Source: Agrococcus baldri
GTDB lineage: Bacteria > Actinomycetota > Actinomycetes > Actinomycetales > Microbacteriaceae
DNA: 64,000 nt
Reading direction: 5' to 3'
NCBI GenBank assembly: GCA_900114805.1
Contig: FOZN01000002.1
Coordinates: forward strand, 310,001-374,000
Under the pieces are notes generated by a model, which saw only the letters and a list, made by a program, of their open reading frames with translations, was not told the DNA's origin and made no database searches. Position numbers and translations under genes: made by a program. Below, in pieces: positions 49,350 through 58,200 of this stretch (positions are counted from its first letter, which is position 1; every line of letters starts with the position of its first letter).

Positions 49350-51002
49350 TCAGCCCTGGGCGCGGCGGGGTGCGCGGCGCTCGCCGCCCGAGCGACCGCC
49401 GGAGCGGCCGCCGGCGTCGCCGCCCTGCATCGAGCCGCCGCCGGTCGAGGACCAGGCGACAGCCGAGCCGCCGCGCGGCGCGGCACCGCGGCCGCCCTGG
49501 CGCGCGGGCTGACCCGAGCGGGCGCCGCCCTGGCCGCGCGAGGCACCGCCGCGACCGCGACCGCCCTCGGACTGCTGTCCGCGGCCACCGGCCCCGCCGC
49601 CCTGCTTGGCCTCGGGGCGACCCGAGCGGTCGCGACGGGGACGCTCGGCGCGAGCCGAGTCACCGGCGCCGTGGGCGCCCGAGCCGGCCACGCCATCACG
49701 GGCGCTGCGCTTGCGGCGCGCGTTCGCGCCGGTGGACTTGCCGCCGCCTCGCGGCTGCGGCAGCTCGTTGCCCGAGCCGGGGCCGCCGGGCACCGGAGCC
49801 ACGTGGGGCGCGTACGGTCCGACCAGCACATCGACCGCATCCGAGGAGGCGACGACGATCTGCGGCTGCACCTTGATGTCGGCCTTGCGCAGCAGCGTCA
49901 TCGTGTCGCGGCGCTGCGCGGGCAGCATGACCGTCGCGACGTCGCCGTCCGAGCCGGCACGAGCCGTGCGGCCCGAGCGGTGCAGGTAGGCCTTGTGCTC
50001 CATGGGCGGGTCGACGTGCACCACGAGCTGGACGTCATCGACGTGCACGCCGCGAGCGGCGACATCCGTCGCCACCAGCACGCGCACGGTGCCGTCGGAG
50101 AACTGCGCCAGGTTGCGGTCGCGGGCGTTCTGCGACAGGTTGCCGTGCAGGTCGACGGCAGGGATGCCGGATGCGGTGAGGTGCTTCGCGAGCTTCTTCG
50201 CCTGGTGCTTGGTGCGGGTGAAGAGGATGCGGCGGCCCATGCCCGACGCCAGGCGGCGAACGAGCAGGTTCTTGTCGTCGGGGGCGACCTCGAAGACGTG
50301 GTGCGTCATCGCCGCGACGGGCGAGTTGGCCTCGTCGACCGAGTGCATGACCTCGTTGGTGAGGAAGCGCTTGACGAGCTTGTCCACGCCGTTGTCGAGC
50401 GTGGCCGAGAACAGCAGGCGCTGGCCGGACGAGGGGGTCTTGTCGAGGATCTTCGTGACCACCGGCAGGAAGCCGAGGTCGGCCATGTGGTCGGCCTCGT
50501 CGATGACGGTCATCTCGATCGCCTGCAGCGAGGCGATGCCCTGCTTCATGAGGTCCTCGAGGCGGCCGGGGCAGGCGACGACGATGTCGACGCCGTTGCG
50601 GAGCGCGGTCTCCTGCGGGCGCTGCGAGACGCCGCCGAAGATGGTGGTGACGGTGAGGCCGGCGGCCTTGGCCAGCGGCGCGATCTCGGTCGCGATCTGG
50701 GTGGCGAGCTCGCGCGTCGGCGCGAGCACCAGGCCCAGCGGCAGGCCCTTGCGGCGGCCGCCGCCGGCGAGCTCGCCGGAGAGGCGCGCGACCAGCGGGA
50801 TGGAGAAGGCGAGGGTCTTGCCCGAGCCGGTCTTGCCACGGCCCAGCACGTCGCGGCCTGCGAGCGTGTCGGGCAGGGTGTCGGCCTGGATGGGGAACGG
50901 GGTCTCGCGGTTCGCCTCGCGCAGCGCGGCGACCAGCTTGGCGGGAACGCCCAGCTGGGCGAAGGTCGTGGTGACCTCGGGGGTGGTGATGGTGTCAGTC
51001 AA
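49350..51002 (-). CDS. DEAD-box RNA helicase with Gly/Arg-rich tail
   Basis: From TTG 51002 a 550-residue protein: Q motif (TTFAQLGVPAKLVAALREAN, ETPFPIQADTLP), Walker A GRGKTGSGKTLAF, PTRELATQIA, DEAD in MTVIDEADHMADLGFLPVV, SAT in LLFSATLDNGVDKLV, and motif VI YLHRSGRTARAGSDGD. After about residue 385 the tail becomes Gly/Arg/Gln-rich (GGGAGGRGQQSEGGRGRGGA), typical of RNA-binding extensions. It unwinds structured RNA, for example in ribosome assembly or cold adaptation. A GTG at 51074 would add an unlikely N-terminus. Confidence 0.9.
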   Translation of the reverse strand: MTDTITTPEVTTTFAQLGVPAKLVAALREANRETPFPIQADTLPDTLAGRDVLGRGKTGSGKTLAFSIPLVARLSGELAGGGRRKGLPLGLVLAPTRELATQIATEIAPLAKAAGLTVTTIFGGVSQRPQETALRNGVDIVVACPGRLEDLMKQGIASLQAIEMTVIDEADHMADLGFLPVVTKILDKTPSSGQRLLFSATLDNGVDKLVKRFLTNEVMHSVDEANSPVAAMTHHVFEVAPDDKNLLVRRLASGMGRRILFTRTKHQAKKLAKHLTASGIPAVDLHGNLSQNARDRNLAQFSDGTVRVLVATDVAARGVHVDDVQLVVHVDPPMEHKAYLHRSGRTARAGSDGDVATVMLPAQRRDTMTLLRKADIKVQPQIVVASSDAVDVLVGPYAPHVAPVPGGPGSGNELPQPRGGGKSTGANARRKRSARDGVAGSGAHGAGDSARAERPRRDRSGRPEAKQGGGAGGRGQQSEGGRGRGGASRGQGGARSGQPARQGGRGAAPRGGSAVAWSSTGGGSMQGGDAGGRSGGRSGGERRAPRRAQG

Positions 51003-51414
51003 GGTTGCTCTTTCTGTGAGCGTGCGCGCGCATCCGGGTCCGCACACTCGTGCGGGCGGGCCGGTGCTGGCCACGGGATGGGTGGATGCGTCGACGCAGT
51101 TTCGGCGAGCGCGGCGGAGGCCGCGATCGTTCGCCGTGGAAGGTTCATCGACGCCCGGAGATTCCGGACGGAGAGAGGAGCGTTCAACGACGCAGGCGAG
51201 CTGGCTTCTACGCCCTGCTCACACAGTGACCCCAGCCTAGCAGGAGGGGTCTGACATCACCTAGCGATCGGTCTCGACCGCTGCTTGGTGCGCGCCGCGG
51301 TTCCCGCAACGACTTGCCGCTTCGAGCCGCCGCGGACGGCGATGCGGCACCGCTGCCGGGCCGTGCCGTTCAGGCGGAGGGGTTAGCGTCGGCGGCGACG
51401 GAAGGACGAACCCC
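51003..51414. promoter_or_regulatory. Long leader/intergenic region between helicase and P450
   Basis: 412 bp without a convincing gene. On the minus strand a TAGGCT -10-like box near 51237 would give a helicase leader of about 230 nt. The leader includes the stem CCGCAC-GAGT-GTGCGG just upstream of the start. Rightward, TTAGCGT near 51384 and GGAAGGACGAACCCC serve the P450 gene. Long 5' leaders are known for DEAD-box RNA helicases that control their own mRNA. Confidence 0.4.
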
Positions 51415-52743
51415 ATGGCGACAGCTGCGACCCCCGACGGCACGGCGCTCCTGCGCGACGACACGCTCGCGTTCCTCAGCAAGGGCTACGGCTTCGGCCG
51501 CCACATCTGGCGCCGCGCCCGCAGCGCGACCTCGCGCGCGGTGCCGCTGCGGCTGCTGGGCGGCGACTCGCTGCTGGTGCGCGGCGCCGAGGGCGTCGAG
51601 CTCTTCTACGACCAGGGGCGGATGCGTCGGCACGGTGCGATGCCCGCGTTCATCCAGGAGACGCTCTTCGGGCACGCCTCGGTGCACTCGCTCGACGGCG
51701 CGGAGCACCGCCACCGCAAGGCGACCTTCCTCGAGGTCGCCTACGAGGACGAGCAGGTGGCGCGGCTGCTGCCCCACCTGGAGCGCGAGTGGCGGGCAGA
51801 GCTGGACGCGTGGGTCGCCGGCGGCGAGCGCTCGGCGTACGACGCGGCGGTCGGTGCGCTCGGCCGCGCGATCATGCGCTGGGCGGGGCTGCCCGGCACG
51901 GCGGCGGCGAAGACCCGCTGGGCCGCTCGCGAGGCGCAGATCGTCGACGGCTTCGGCGTGCCCTACTCGCCCGAGTTCCTGCTGGCGGGGCTCAACCGGC
52001 TGTGGTGCGACCGGCACGCGAAGGAGCTGATCGAGGCGGTGCGGGCCGGCACGCTCGAGGCCACCGAGGGCACCGCCCTGCACGCCTGGGCGTGGCACCG
52101 CGACGCCGACGGCGCGCTGCTCGAGGCGAAGCTCGCCGGCGTCGAGCTGCAGAACGTGCTGCGGCCGACGATCGCCGTCTCCCGCTTCGTCGCCTTCGCG
52201 GCCAAGCAGCTGCACGAGCGACCGGAGTGGCGCGAGCGCATCGCCGCCGAGACGGCGGGGCGCGGCGCCCTCACCGAGGGGCCGCTCGCGACCGCCTTCG
52301 CGCAGGAGCTGCGCCGCACCGCGCCCTTCGTGCCGATGCTGCCCGCGCAGGCGACCGTCGACGTCGAGCTCGACGGCGAGCGCGCGAAGGCCGGCGACCG
52401 CGTGCTGCTCGACATCCTCGGCACGAACACCGACGCCGAGTCGTGGGAGCGTGCGCACGAGTTCGACCCGGAGCGCTTCGTCGGCCGTGACGACTGGGAG
52501 TCGATCGCGGCCTTCATCCCGCACGGCGGCGGCGACCCGGCGACGGGCCACCGCTGCCCGGGCGAGAAGCTCGCCATCGCCGGGCTCGCCGCGGCGGTCG
52601 CGGCCCTCAGCGACCCGCGCGTGACCATCCTCGGCGAGGGCCTCGAGGTGAACCGGCGCCGCCTGCCCACCAAGCCCGCGTCGGGCGGTCTCGTGCGCAG
52701 CGCATCCGCCCCCTCCTCCGCCGCGCGCTGCCCGTTCCACTGA
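51415..52743 (+). CDS. CYP152-type cytochrome P450 peroxygenase
   Basis: The 442-residue P450 carries the CYP152 hallmarks rather than those of monooxygenases. The I-helix has Arg250-Pro251 (ELQNVLRPTIAVSRFVAF) in place of the acid-alcohol pair, so substrate carboxylate binding by Arg is expected. The heme-binding loop is FIPHGGGDPATGHRCPGEKL with Cys381. His91 (LFGHASVHSLDGAEHRHRK) is at the position that is His85 in OleT and Gln in the hydroxylases P450 BS-beta and SP-alpha. It should use H2O2 to hydroxylate or decarboxylate fatty acids. Cytosolic; no redox partner genes adjacent, as expected. Confidence 0.87.
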   Translation: MATAATPDGTALLRDDTLAFLSKGYGFGRHIWRRARSATSRAVPLRLLGGDSLLVRGAEGVELFYDQGRMRRHGAMPAFIQETLFGHASVHSLDGAEHRHRKATFLEVAYEDEQVARLLPHLEREWRAELDAWVAGGERSAYDAAVGALGRAIMRWAGLPGTAAAKTRWAAREAQIVDGFGVPYSPEFLLAGLNRLWCDRHAKELIEAVRAGTLEATEGTALHAWAWHRDADGALLEAKLAGVELQNVLRPTIAVSRFVAFAAKQLHERPEWRERIAAETAGRGALTEGPLATAFAQELRRTAPFVPMLPAQATVDVELDGERAKAGDRVLLDILGTNTDAESWERAHEFDPERFVGRDDWESIAAFIPHGGGDPATGHRCPGEKLAIAGLAAAVAALSDPRVTILGEGLEVNRRRLPTKPASGGLVRSASAPSSAARCPFH

Positions 52744-52816
52744 GGCGCGGTCGCGAAGATTCCCGCCCCGCATCCAGCCCGCGGCGATAGCGTGGAATGA
52801 CGACGAGGAGGTCGAC

Positions 52817-53260
52817 ATGCAGCACGATCCCCGCAGCGGCGCCCGCGAGCGCGGGCCGATCATGCACCGCACCGCGCCCGAGGCGGCGCCCATGGTGGCG
52901 GGGCGGGCGACCGGCTGGGGCTCCCGCCGCAACGCCGCCGTCGGCATCGGGATGCTCGTGCTCGGCCTCATCGCCGCGCTCGCGGCGCTCATCGCGCTCG
53001 GCACCCGCATCTTCCCGGCGTTCGTGGCCGCGCGCGAGACCGGCGGCGACGCGGCGACCTACTTCTTCATGGGCACCGCCGGTTCGGTCGGCGAGCTCGT
53101 GCTGGTGATCGCCCTCATCGTGCTCGTGCCGGTCGCGGTGGTCGTCGCCTGGCTGGGCTACCGCCGGGTGACCGACGACGGGCCCTCACTCGCCGGCGTG
53201 CACCAGGCGAACTCGCCCAACGCCGTCCTCAACAACATCGGCGCCGGCAGCGGCTACTGA
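52817..53260 (+). CDS. Hypothetical two-segment membrane protein
   Basis: The 147-residue product starts MQHDPRSGARERGPIMHRTA behind GAGGAGGTCGAC. Two hydrophobic segments (VGIGMLVLGLIAALAALIAL and LVLVIALIVLVPVAVVVAWL) flank a loop of about 35 residues. The polar C-terminus ends VHQANSPNAVLNNIGAGSGY. No family recognised. It follows the P450 gene on the same strand by 73 bp and may be cotranscribed. Confidence 0.65.
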   Translation: MQHDPRSGARERGPIMHRTAPEAAPMVAGRATGWGSRRNAAVGIGMLVLGLIAALAALIALGTRIFPAFVAARETGGDAATYFFMGTAGSVGELVLVIALIVLVPVAVVVAWLGYRRVTDDGPSLAGVHQANSPNAVLNNIGAGSGY

Positions 53261-53281
53261 CGGCGGCGCGAACGCGCGGCG

Positions 53282-54079
53282 TCAGCTGCGCGGCGCGCTC
53301 GGCAGCGTCAGGATCTCGGCGCCGTCCTCGGTGATCGCGATCGTGTGCTCGGTGTGCGCGGTGCGGCAGCCGGTGGCGCTGCGCAGCGTCCAGCCGTCCT
53401 CGTCGGTGACGAGCTCGGCCGTGTCGGCCATCACCCACGGCTCGATCGCCAGCAGCATGCCGGTGCGCAGCTCGTAGCCGCGCGAGGGCCGGCCGTCGTT
53501 CGGGATGGGCGGCTCCTGGTGCATGACCGTGCCGATGCCGTGGCCGCCGAAGTCGGTGTTGACCCGGTAGCCGGCCTCGCGCAGCACGGTGCCGATCGCG
53601 TGCGAGATGTCCCCCGTGCGCCCGCGCGGCCTGGCTGCCGCGATGCCGGCGGCGAGCGCGCGCTCGGTCGCGTCGATGAGCGCGAGGCTCTCGGCGTCTG
53701 CCGACCCTGCAGCCCCCTCGCCCCCGACGACGAAGCTGATGGCCGCATCCGCTGCAATGCCGTCGAGCAGCACCGCGAGGTCGAGGCTCAGCAGGTCGCC
53801 GTCGACCAGCCGGTAGTCGTAGGGCTTGCCGTGCAGCACCCCGTCGTTCACGCCCGTGCAGATGGCGTGGCCGAAGGGACCGTCGGCCCACACGGGCGCG
53901 TAGTCGATGTAGCAGGAGGTGGCGCCTGCCTCGTCGATGAGCTGCCGCGTCCAGCGATCGATCTCGAGCAGATTCGTGCCGGCGACGCTGCGCTGCTTCA
54001 GGGTCTGCAGGATGCCGCCGACGAGCGCACCCGTCGCGCGCCCGCGCTGCACCTCGGCCGGGCTCAGGATCTCGATCAT
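53282..54079 (-). CDS. map: Type I methionine aminopeptidase
   Basis: A 265-residue M24 metallopeptidase. HAICTGVNDGVLHGKPYDYR holds the substrate His; LLSLDLAVLLDGIAADAAIS holds the two metal Asp; GHGIGTVMHQEPPIPNDGRP holds the metal His; MLLAIEPWVM and EHTIAITEDG hold the Glu ligands. It removes initiator Met from nascent proteins. A short Gly/Ala/Ser insertion (GGEGAAGSADAES) follows the second Asp region. Actinobacteria often have two map genes; the other is not in this window. Confidence 0.93.
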   Translation of the reverse strand: MIEILSPAEVQRGRATGALVGGILQTLKQRSVAGTNLLEIDRWTRQLIDEAGATSCYIDYAPVWADGPFGHAICTGVNDGVLHGKPYDYRLVDGDLLSLDLAVLLDGIAADAAISFVVGGEGAAGSADAESLALIDATERALAAGIAAARPRGRTGDISHAIGTVLREAGYRVNTDFGGHGIGTVMHQEPPIPNDGRPSRGYELRTGMLLAIEPWVMADTAELVTDEDGWTLRSATGCRTAHTEHTIAITEDGAEILTLPSAPRS

Positions 54080-54110
54080 GCCTCCATCCTGGCGCAGGCC
54101 GCCGGGCTCA

Positions 54111-55517
54111 TCACCGCCGGGCGAAGACGCTGCCGCTCGCCAGCCCGGTCTCGAGCCCCTCGAGCGTGCGGCCGCGCGTCTCGGGCAGTTGCGTCGCCAC
54201 GAACACGAGCGCGAGCGCGCCGACCGCGGCGAACAGGAAGAAGGTGCCGGTGATGCCGGTCGCCTCGACGAGCGTCGGGAACCACAGCGCCAGCGCGCCG
54301 TTCGCCACCCAGTTCGCGAAGGCCGCGATGCCGATGCCGAGCCCGCGCATCCGCAGGGGGAAGATCTCGGACAGGTAGACCCACGTCGCCACGTTGAGGA
54401 ACGTCTGCATCGAGCCGACGAATGCCACGACGAGCGCCAGGATGACGAAGGGGCGGATGGGGTGCCCTGGCTCGAGCGCGATGGACGCGACGCCGATGAG
54501 CACGTGGCACACCGTGGTGAGGCCGAAGCCGAGCAGGAACGTCGTGCGGCGGTCGACGCGATCCATCATCCACAGCGCGATGAAGCCACCCAGCACGGCG
54601 ATGACGCCGGGCGCGATGTTGGCGATCAGCGCCGCCTGCTCGTCGAAGCCCGACTCGACCAGCACGCTCTGGCCGTAGTACATGATCGAGTTGATGCCGG
54701 TGAGCTGCTGCGCGACGCCCACGCCGATGCCGACCAGCAGCATGCGCCGCAGCCAGCGGCTGCGCAGCACCGCCGACAGCGCCAGTCGCTCGTGGCGGTC
54801 GCCGGCGACGAGCTCGATCTGCGCCAGCTCGGCGACTGCCCGATCCTCTGCGCGCACCGTGCGCAGCACCGCGAGCGCCTCCTCGCGGCGGCCGTGGCGG
54901 ACGAGCCAGCGCGGGGACTCGGGCATCCGCAGCATGCCGGCGAACAGGGCGATCGCCGGCAGCGCGCACACCGCGAACATGATGCGCCACACGCCGTCGA
55001 GGTGGCCGAGCGCGATGCCGAGGATCGCGTTGACGATGAACGCCGCGAGCTGGCCGCCGACGACGGCGACCTCGTTGCGGCCCGAGATCGAGCCGCGGAT
55101 CTCGTACGGCGCCAGCTCCGCCAGGTAGACCGGCACCACCGTCGAGGCGCCGCCGACGGCGAGGCCCAGCAGCACGCGACCGATCACGAGCACCGCGAAC
55201 CCGGGCGCGAGCACCAGCACGAGCGTGCCGACGAAGAACAGCACGGCCAGCGCGACGAGCATCGTGCGGCGACCGAACGCATCCGACAGCCTGCCGCCCG
55301 CGAGCGCCCCGATCGCGGCGGCGAACACGAGCGAGCTGGTCACGATGCCCTGCGTGAGGGCCTCGAGGCCGAGCTCTGCGCTCAGCGGCCGCAGCGCACC
55401 GTTGATGACGCCGGTGTCGTAGCCGAACAGCAGCCCGCCGAAGCATGCGACGAGCGAGATGACCCCGAGCCGCGCGCGGTGCGGGCCGGGCGTCAGCGGG
55501 GGCAGGGCGGAGGCCAT
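54111..55517 (-). CDS. Sugar porter (SP) family MFS transporter
   Basis: A 468-residue, 12-segment carrier with SP-family hallmarks: GYDTGVINGALRPL near the N-terminus, AGGRLSDAFGRRTMLVALAV, PESPRWLVRHGRREEALAVL after segment 6, QQLTGINSIMYYGQSVLVES in segment 7, and PETRGRTLEGLE at the C-terminus. It imports a monosaccharide or inositol, probably with protons. No catabolic genes flank it directly. ATG 55517 follows GGGAGGAAG. Confidence 0.9.
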   Translation of the reverse strand: MASALPPLTPGPHRARLGVISLVACFGGLLFGYDTGVINGALRPLSAELGLEALTQGIVTSSLVFAAAIGALAGGRLSDAFGRRTMLVALAVLFFVGTLVLVLAPGFAVLVIGRVLLGLAVGGASTVVPVYLAELAPYEIRGSISGRNEVAVVGGQLAAFIVNAILGIALGHLDGVWRIMFAVCALPAIALFAGMLRMPESPRWLVRHGRREEALAVLRTVRAEDRAVAELAQIELVAGDRHERLALSAVLRSRWLRRMLLVGIGVGVAQQLTGINSIMYYGQSVLVESGFDEQAALIANIAPGVIAVLGGFIALWMMDRVDRRTTFLLGFGLTTVCHVLIGVASIALEPGHPIRPFVILALVVAFVGSMQTFLNVATWVYLSEIFPLRMRGLGIGIAAFANWVANGALALWFPTLVEATGITGTFFLFAAVGALALVFVATQLPETRGRTLEGLETGLASGSVFARR

Positions 55518-55651
55518 CGTCTTCCTCCCGCGGTGTCCGTCAGTCTGGCAATCGTCATGTCCGCGATCACGGACATCCGCTCAGCGTATGTCTCTCCAGA
55601 GCCCGCATCTGGATCATGGCCTGCGTCAGCAGCCGTCCGTACGATCAGACC

Positions 55652-55903
55652 ATGGCGCTTGACATGGCAGAGATCGAGCAGGCGCTGCCCTCGCTCGCCC
55701 CCGATACCCGAGCAGCTGTCATCGAGCGCGGGCTGCTCAGCCTCGAGGATGTCGACGACGCGCCGGAGGCCGAGATCGCTGAGGCCGGGCGCGTCGAGCT
55801 CCACCGCCGTGTCGAAGTCCATCTGCATGGCGCCACCGAGCTCATCGATGCGGACGAGCGATTCGCGCAGCGCAGAGCGAGGCTCAGCGCGCGCAGGGCG
55901 TGA
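55652..55903 (+). CDS. Small acidic/helical hypothetical protein
   Basis: The 83-residue product starts MALDMAEIEQALPSLAPDTR and ends QRRARLSARRA. Its first 60 residues are acidic and helical, the tail basic. TACGAT lies about 10 bp before the ATG, so the mRNA may be leaderless. An in-frame ATG at 55616 is less likely. No family recognised. The following 124 bp up to 56028 show no gene. Confidence 0.5.
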   Translation: MALDMAEIEQALPSLAPDTRAAVIERGLLSLEDVDDAPEAEIAEAGRVELHRRVEVHLHGATELIDADERFAQRRARLSARRA

Positions 55904-56027
55904 CACTGCGTCGGCGCGGGCCACTGCGCGGGCCGCTCGGCGCCGGCCGAGGATCGTGCCGCTTGCGACCGCTCAACTGCCGCGCGCGGAACGCCGCGAG
56001 CCGGTGCGCAATCGAGTGACGGATCCC

Positions 56028-56522
56028 TCAGAGGCCACGCAGGTGCGCCCGCAGCTGCTCTACGACGAACGCGTGGTCCTCGAGCTGCGGGAGCCCGGAG
56101 ACCCCGACAGCGCCCACGACGCCGAGGCCGTGCACGGTGATCGGCAGCACCCCACCGTTGCCGGCGATCTCGCGCGGATCGAGTCGTGCATCCGACTCGA
56201 AACTGCCCCCGCGAGCACGGAACTGCTCACCGACGCCCAACGACGAGCGGTGGTACTGCAGCGTGGCGCGCGTCTTGCGCTCCAGCCACGCGTCGTTGTC
56301 GGGCGTCGCCCCCTCCAGCGCGGTGTGGAAGAGCCGCTGGCCCGCGAAGACGATGCCGATCACGATCGGCAGTCCGCGCTCGAGTGCAGCGGTGCGCAGC
56401 CTGCTGCCGAGCATCCAGGCGTCGTCGCGCGTGAAGGCGTCGAACACGAGCTCGCGCTCTTCAGCCTGCACCTGTGCGAAGAGCTCGGGGGTGCCGAGCG
56501 GCGGCATGCTCACAGCGCTCAC
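56028..56522 (-). CDS. UPF0303/HbpS-like (heme-degrading-domain) protein
   Basis: The 164-residue protein matches the UPF0303 group: LVFDAFTRDDAWMLGSRLRT, then PIVIGIVFAGQRLFHTALEG, DNDAWLERKTRATLQYHRSS, and GGVLPITVHGLGVVGAVGVS at the C-terminus. The fold is that of HbpS/GlcG; activity is not established for this group. Start GTG 56522 overlaps the AKR stop (GTGA); ATG 56507 is an alternative. It is the last gene of the leftward KDG-type unit. Confidence 0.78.
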   Translation of the reverse strand: MSAVSMPPLGTPELFAQVQAEERELVFDAFTRDDAWMLGSRLRTAALERGLPIVIGIVFAGQRLFHTALEGATPDNDAWLERKTRATLQYHRSSLGVGEQFRARGGSFESDARLDPREIAGNGGVLPITVHGLGVVGAVGVSGLPQLEDHAFVVEQLRAHLRGL

Positions 56523-57571
56523 CCCTCCGACGAGGCGGCCCAGATGTTGAGGCCACCGTCCTGCGCGTGCTCGTCGATCTCGGCGAGTTCAGCGTCGGTG
56601 AGCGGCGTGCTCTGCAAGCAGCGCACCGTGTCGTCGAGCTGCTCGGGTCGACTCGCGCCGATGAGTGCGGAGGTGATGCGCTCATCGCGCAGCACCCACG
56701 TCAGAGCCAGCTGCGCGAGCGTCTGGCCGCGTCGCTCAGCGATCGCGTTGAGCGCTCGCACGCGCTCGAGGTTCTCATCGCTCAGCATGCCGTCGCGCAG
56801 CGTCTTGCCCTGGGTCGCGCGCGAACCCTCGGGCACACCATCGAGGTACTTGTTCGTCAGCAGCCCCTGTGCCAGGCCGGAGAACGCGATCACCCCGACG
56901 CCCTCGGCCGCAGTCGTCTCGAGCAGCGAGGGCTCACCCTCCTCGATCCAGCGGTTGAGCATCGAGTAGGAGGGCTGGTGGATGAGCAGCGGCGTGCCCA
57001 GACGGCGCATCTCGGCGGCGATCTGCCGCGTGCGCTCAGCGGAGTAGGAGGAGATGCCGATGTAGCGGGCGCGACCGGAGCGCACTGCCTCGTCGAGCGC
57101 AGACGCGGTCTCCTCGATGGGCGTCTCAGGATCGAAGCGGTGGCTATAGAAGATGTCGACGTAATCGAGCCGCAGGCTCTCGAGCGAGATATCGAGACTG
57201 TCGAGCAGCGTCTTGCGGCCGCCGCCTGTGCCATTGGGGCCAGGCACGAAGGGATAGCCGGCCTTCGACGAGATGATCAGCTGCTGTCGCAGGCCGGCGA
57301 AGTCCTCGGCGAGGATGCGCCCGACATTCTTCTCCGTCGACCCGGCGGGCGGGCCGTAGCCGTTGGCGAGGTCGAAGTGCGTGATGCCCAGGTCGAAGGC
57401 ATGCCGCAGTAGCTCGCGCTGCCGCTGCAATGGGGTGTCGTCGCCGAAGTTGTGCCAGGTGCCGAGCGAGATGGCGGGCAGCTTGAGCCCGCTGGTGCCG
57501 ACGCGGCGATACTGCATGCGGTCGAAGCGGTCCTCTGCGGGCGCGTATACGGGCTGGATCTGGGCGGGCAT
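56519..57571 (-). CDS. Aldo/keto reductase, YghZ/MgrA-like
   Basis: A 350-residue AKR14-type enzyme: RRVGTSGLKLPAISLGTWHN, catalytic Tyr in FDLANGYGPPAGSTEKNVGR, Lys in IISSKAGYPFVPGPNGTGGG, His in DIFYSHRFDPETPIEETA, and GVGVIAFSGLAQGLLTNKYL. E. coli YghZ reduces L-glyceraldehyde 3-phosphate and methylglyoxal. In this unit it could deal with aldehydes arising from the aldolase step. It lies 8 bp after the eda-like gene and overlaps the UPF0303 start. Confidence 0.87.
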   Translation of the reverse strand: MPAQIQPVYAPAEDRFDRMQYRRVGTSGLKLPAISLGTWHNFGDDTPLQRQRELLRHAFDLGITHFDLANGYGPPAGSTEKNVGRILAEDFAGLRQQLIISSKAGYPFVPGPNGTGGGRKTLLDSLDISLESLRLDYVDIFYSHRFDPETPIEETASALDEAVRSGRARYIGISSYSAERTRQIAAEMRRLGTPLLIHQPSYSMLNRWIEEGEPSLLETTAAEGVGVIAFSGLAQGLLTNKYLDGVPEGSRATQGKTLRDGMLSDENLERVRALNAIAERRGQTLAQLALTWVLRDERITSALIGASRPEQLDDTVRCLQSTPLTDAELAEIDEHAQDGGLNIWAASSEG

Positions 57572-57579
57572 GGGTCTCC

Positions 57580-58200
57580 TTAGTGGGTGACGACTGATGC
57601 GTCGCGGTCGGTCAGTGCTGCGAGCAGCGGCAGCTGCTCTTCGTCATCGAGAGCGGAGCCGACGGCGACGACGGCGGCTCCGGCAGCGAGGAAGGAGCGC
57701 GCGTTGCGGGCATTGATCCCGCCGGTGGCGACGAATCGCACCGTCGGGAAGGGGCCGCGCATCGCGGTGATCCATTCGGCGCCCAGCACCGAGGCCGGAA
57801 ACGCCTTGACCACGTCGATGCCGAGTTCGAGGGCGATCTGCACATCGGTGCCGCTCGCGACTCCTGGCAGATGCGGCATACCGTTCGCGAGGCTGGCCGA
57901 CGCGACGTCGGCCCTCATCCCGGGCGCGACGGTGAACGACGCCCCGAGCGCGGCCGCGCGCTCGACGCGCTCGATCGAGGTCACGGTACCCGCACCTACG
58001 GTCTTGTCACGCCGCGCACCGGCCTCGACGGCAGCGGTGAGGGCAGCGACACCGAGCTCATCCTGGATCGGCACCTCCACGGTCTCGATGCCCAGCTCCC
58101 ACGCTCGCGTTGCCAGCGCGACCGTCTGCTCCGGGCTGTAGCCGCGAAGGATCGCCATCACTGGGCTGCGCGTGAACGACGCCTCGAACCACTCGCTCAT
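57580..58200 (-). CDS. eda: KDPG aldolase-like enzyme
   Basis: The 206-residue class I aldolase: SPVMAILRGYSPEQTVALAT, GIETVEVPIQDELGVAAL with the catalytic Glu region, TVGAGTVTSIERVERAAALG, and the Schiff-base Lys in IDVVKAFPASVLGAEWITAM. FVATGGINARNARSFLAAGA binds phosphate. It splits 2-keto-3-deoxy-6-phosphogluconate (or the galactonate analogue) to pyruvate and glyceraldehyde 3-phosphate. ATG 58200 overlaps the iclR stop (ATGA) and follows GGATGGAG. The adjacent PfkB kinase would supply its substrate. Confidence 0.87.
   Translation of the reverse strand: MSEWFEASFTRSPVMAILRGYSPEQTVALATRAWELGIETVEVPIQDELGVAALTAAVEAGARRDKTVGAGTVTSIERVERAAALGASFTVAPGMRADVASASLANGMPHLPGVASGTDVQIALELGIDVVKAFPASVLGAEWITAMRGPFPTVRFVATGGINARNARSFLAAGAAVVAVGSALDDEEQLPLLAALTDRDASVVTH

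Noticed and set aside
49167-51240. Plus-strand frames of more than 400 codons opposite the helicase
   Set aside because: They are reverse complements of the Gly/Arg-rich helicase, giving Ala/Arg- or Val/Asp-rich nonsense.
52607-53010. Minus-strand frames opposite the P450 end and the following membrane protein
   Set aside because: Arg/Gly-rich antisense shadows without ribosome sites.
53919-56969. 1016-codon open frame on the plus strand
   Set aside because: It is antisense to map, the sugar porter, UPF0303 and AKR genes; its composition is His/Arg/Asp-rich low complexity, typical of antisense frames in GC-rich DNA.
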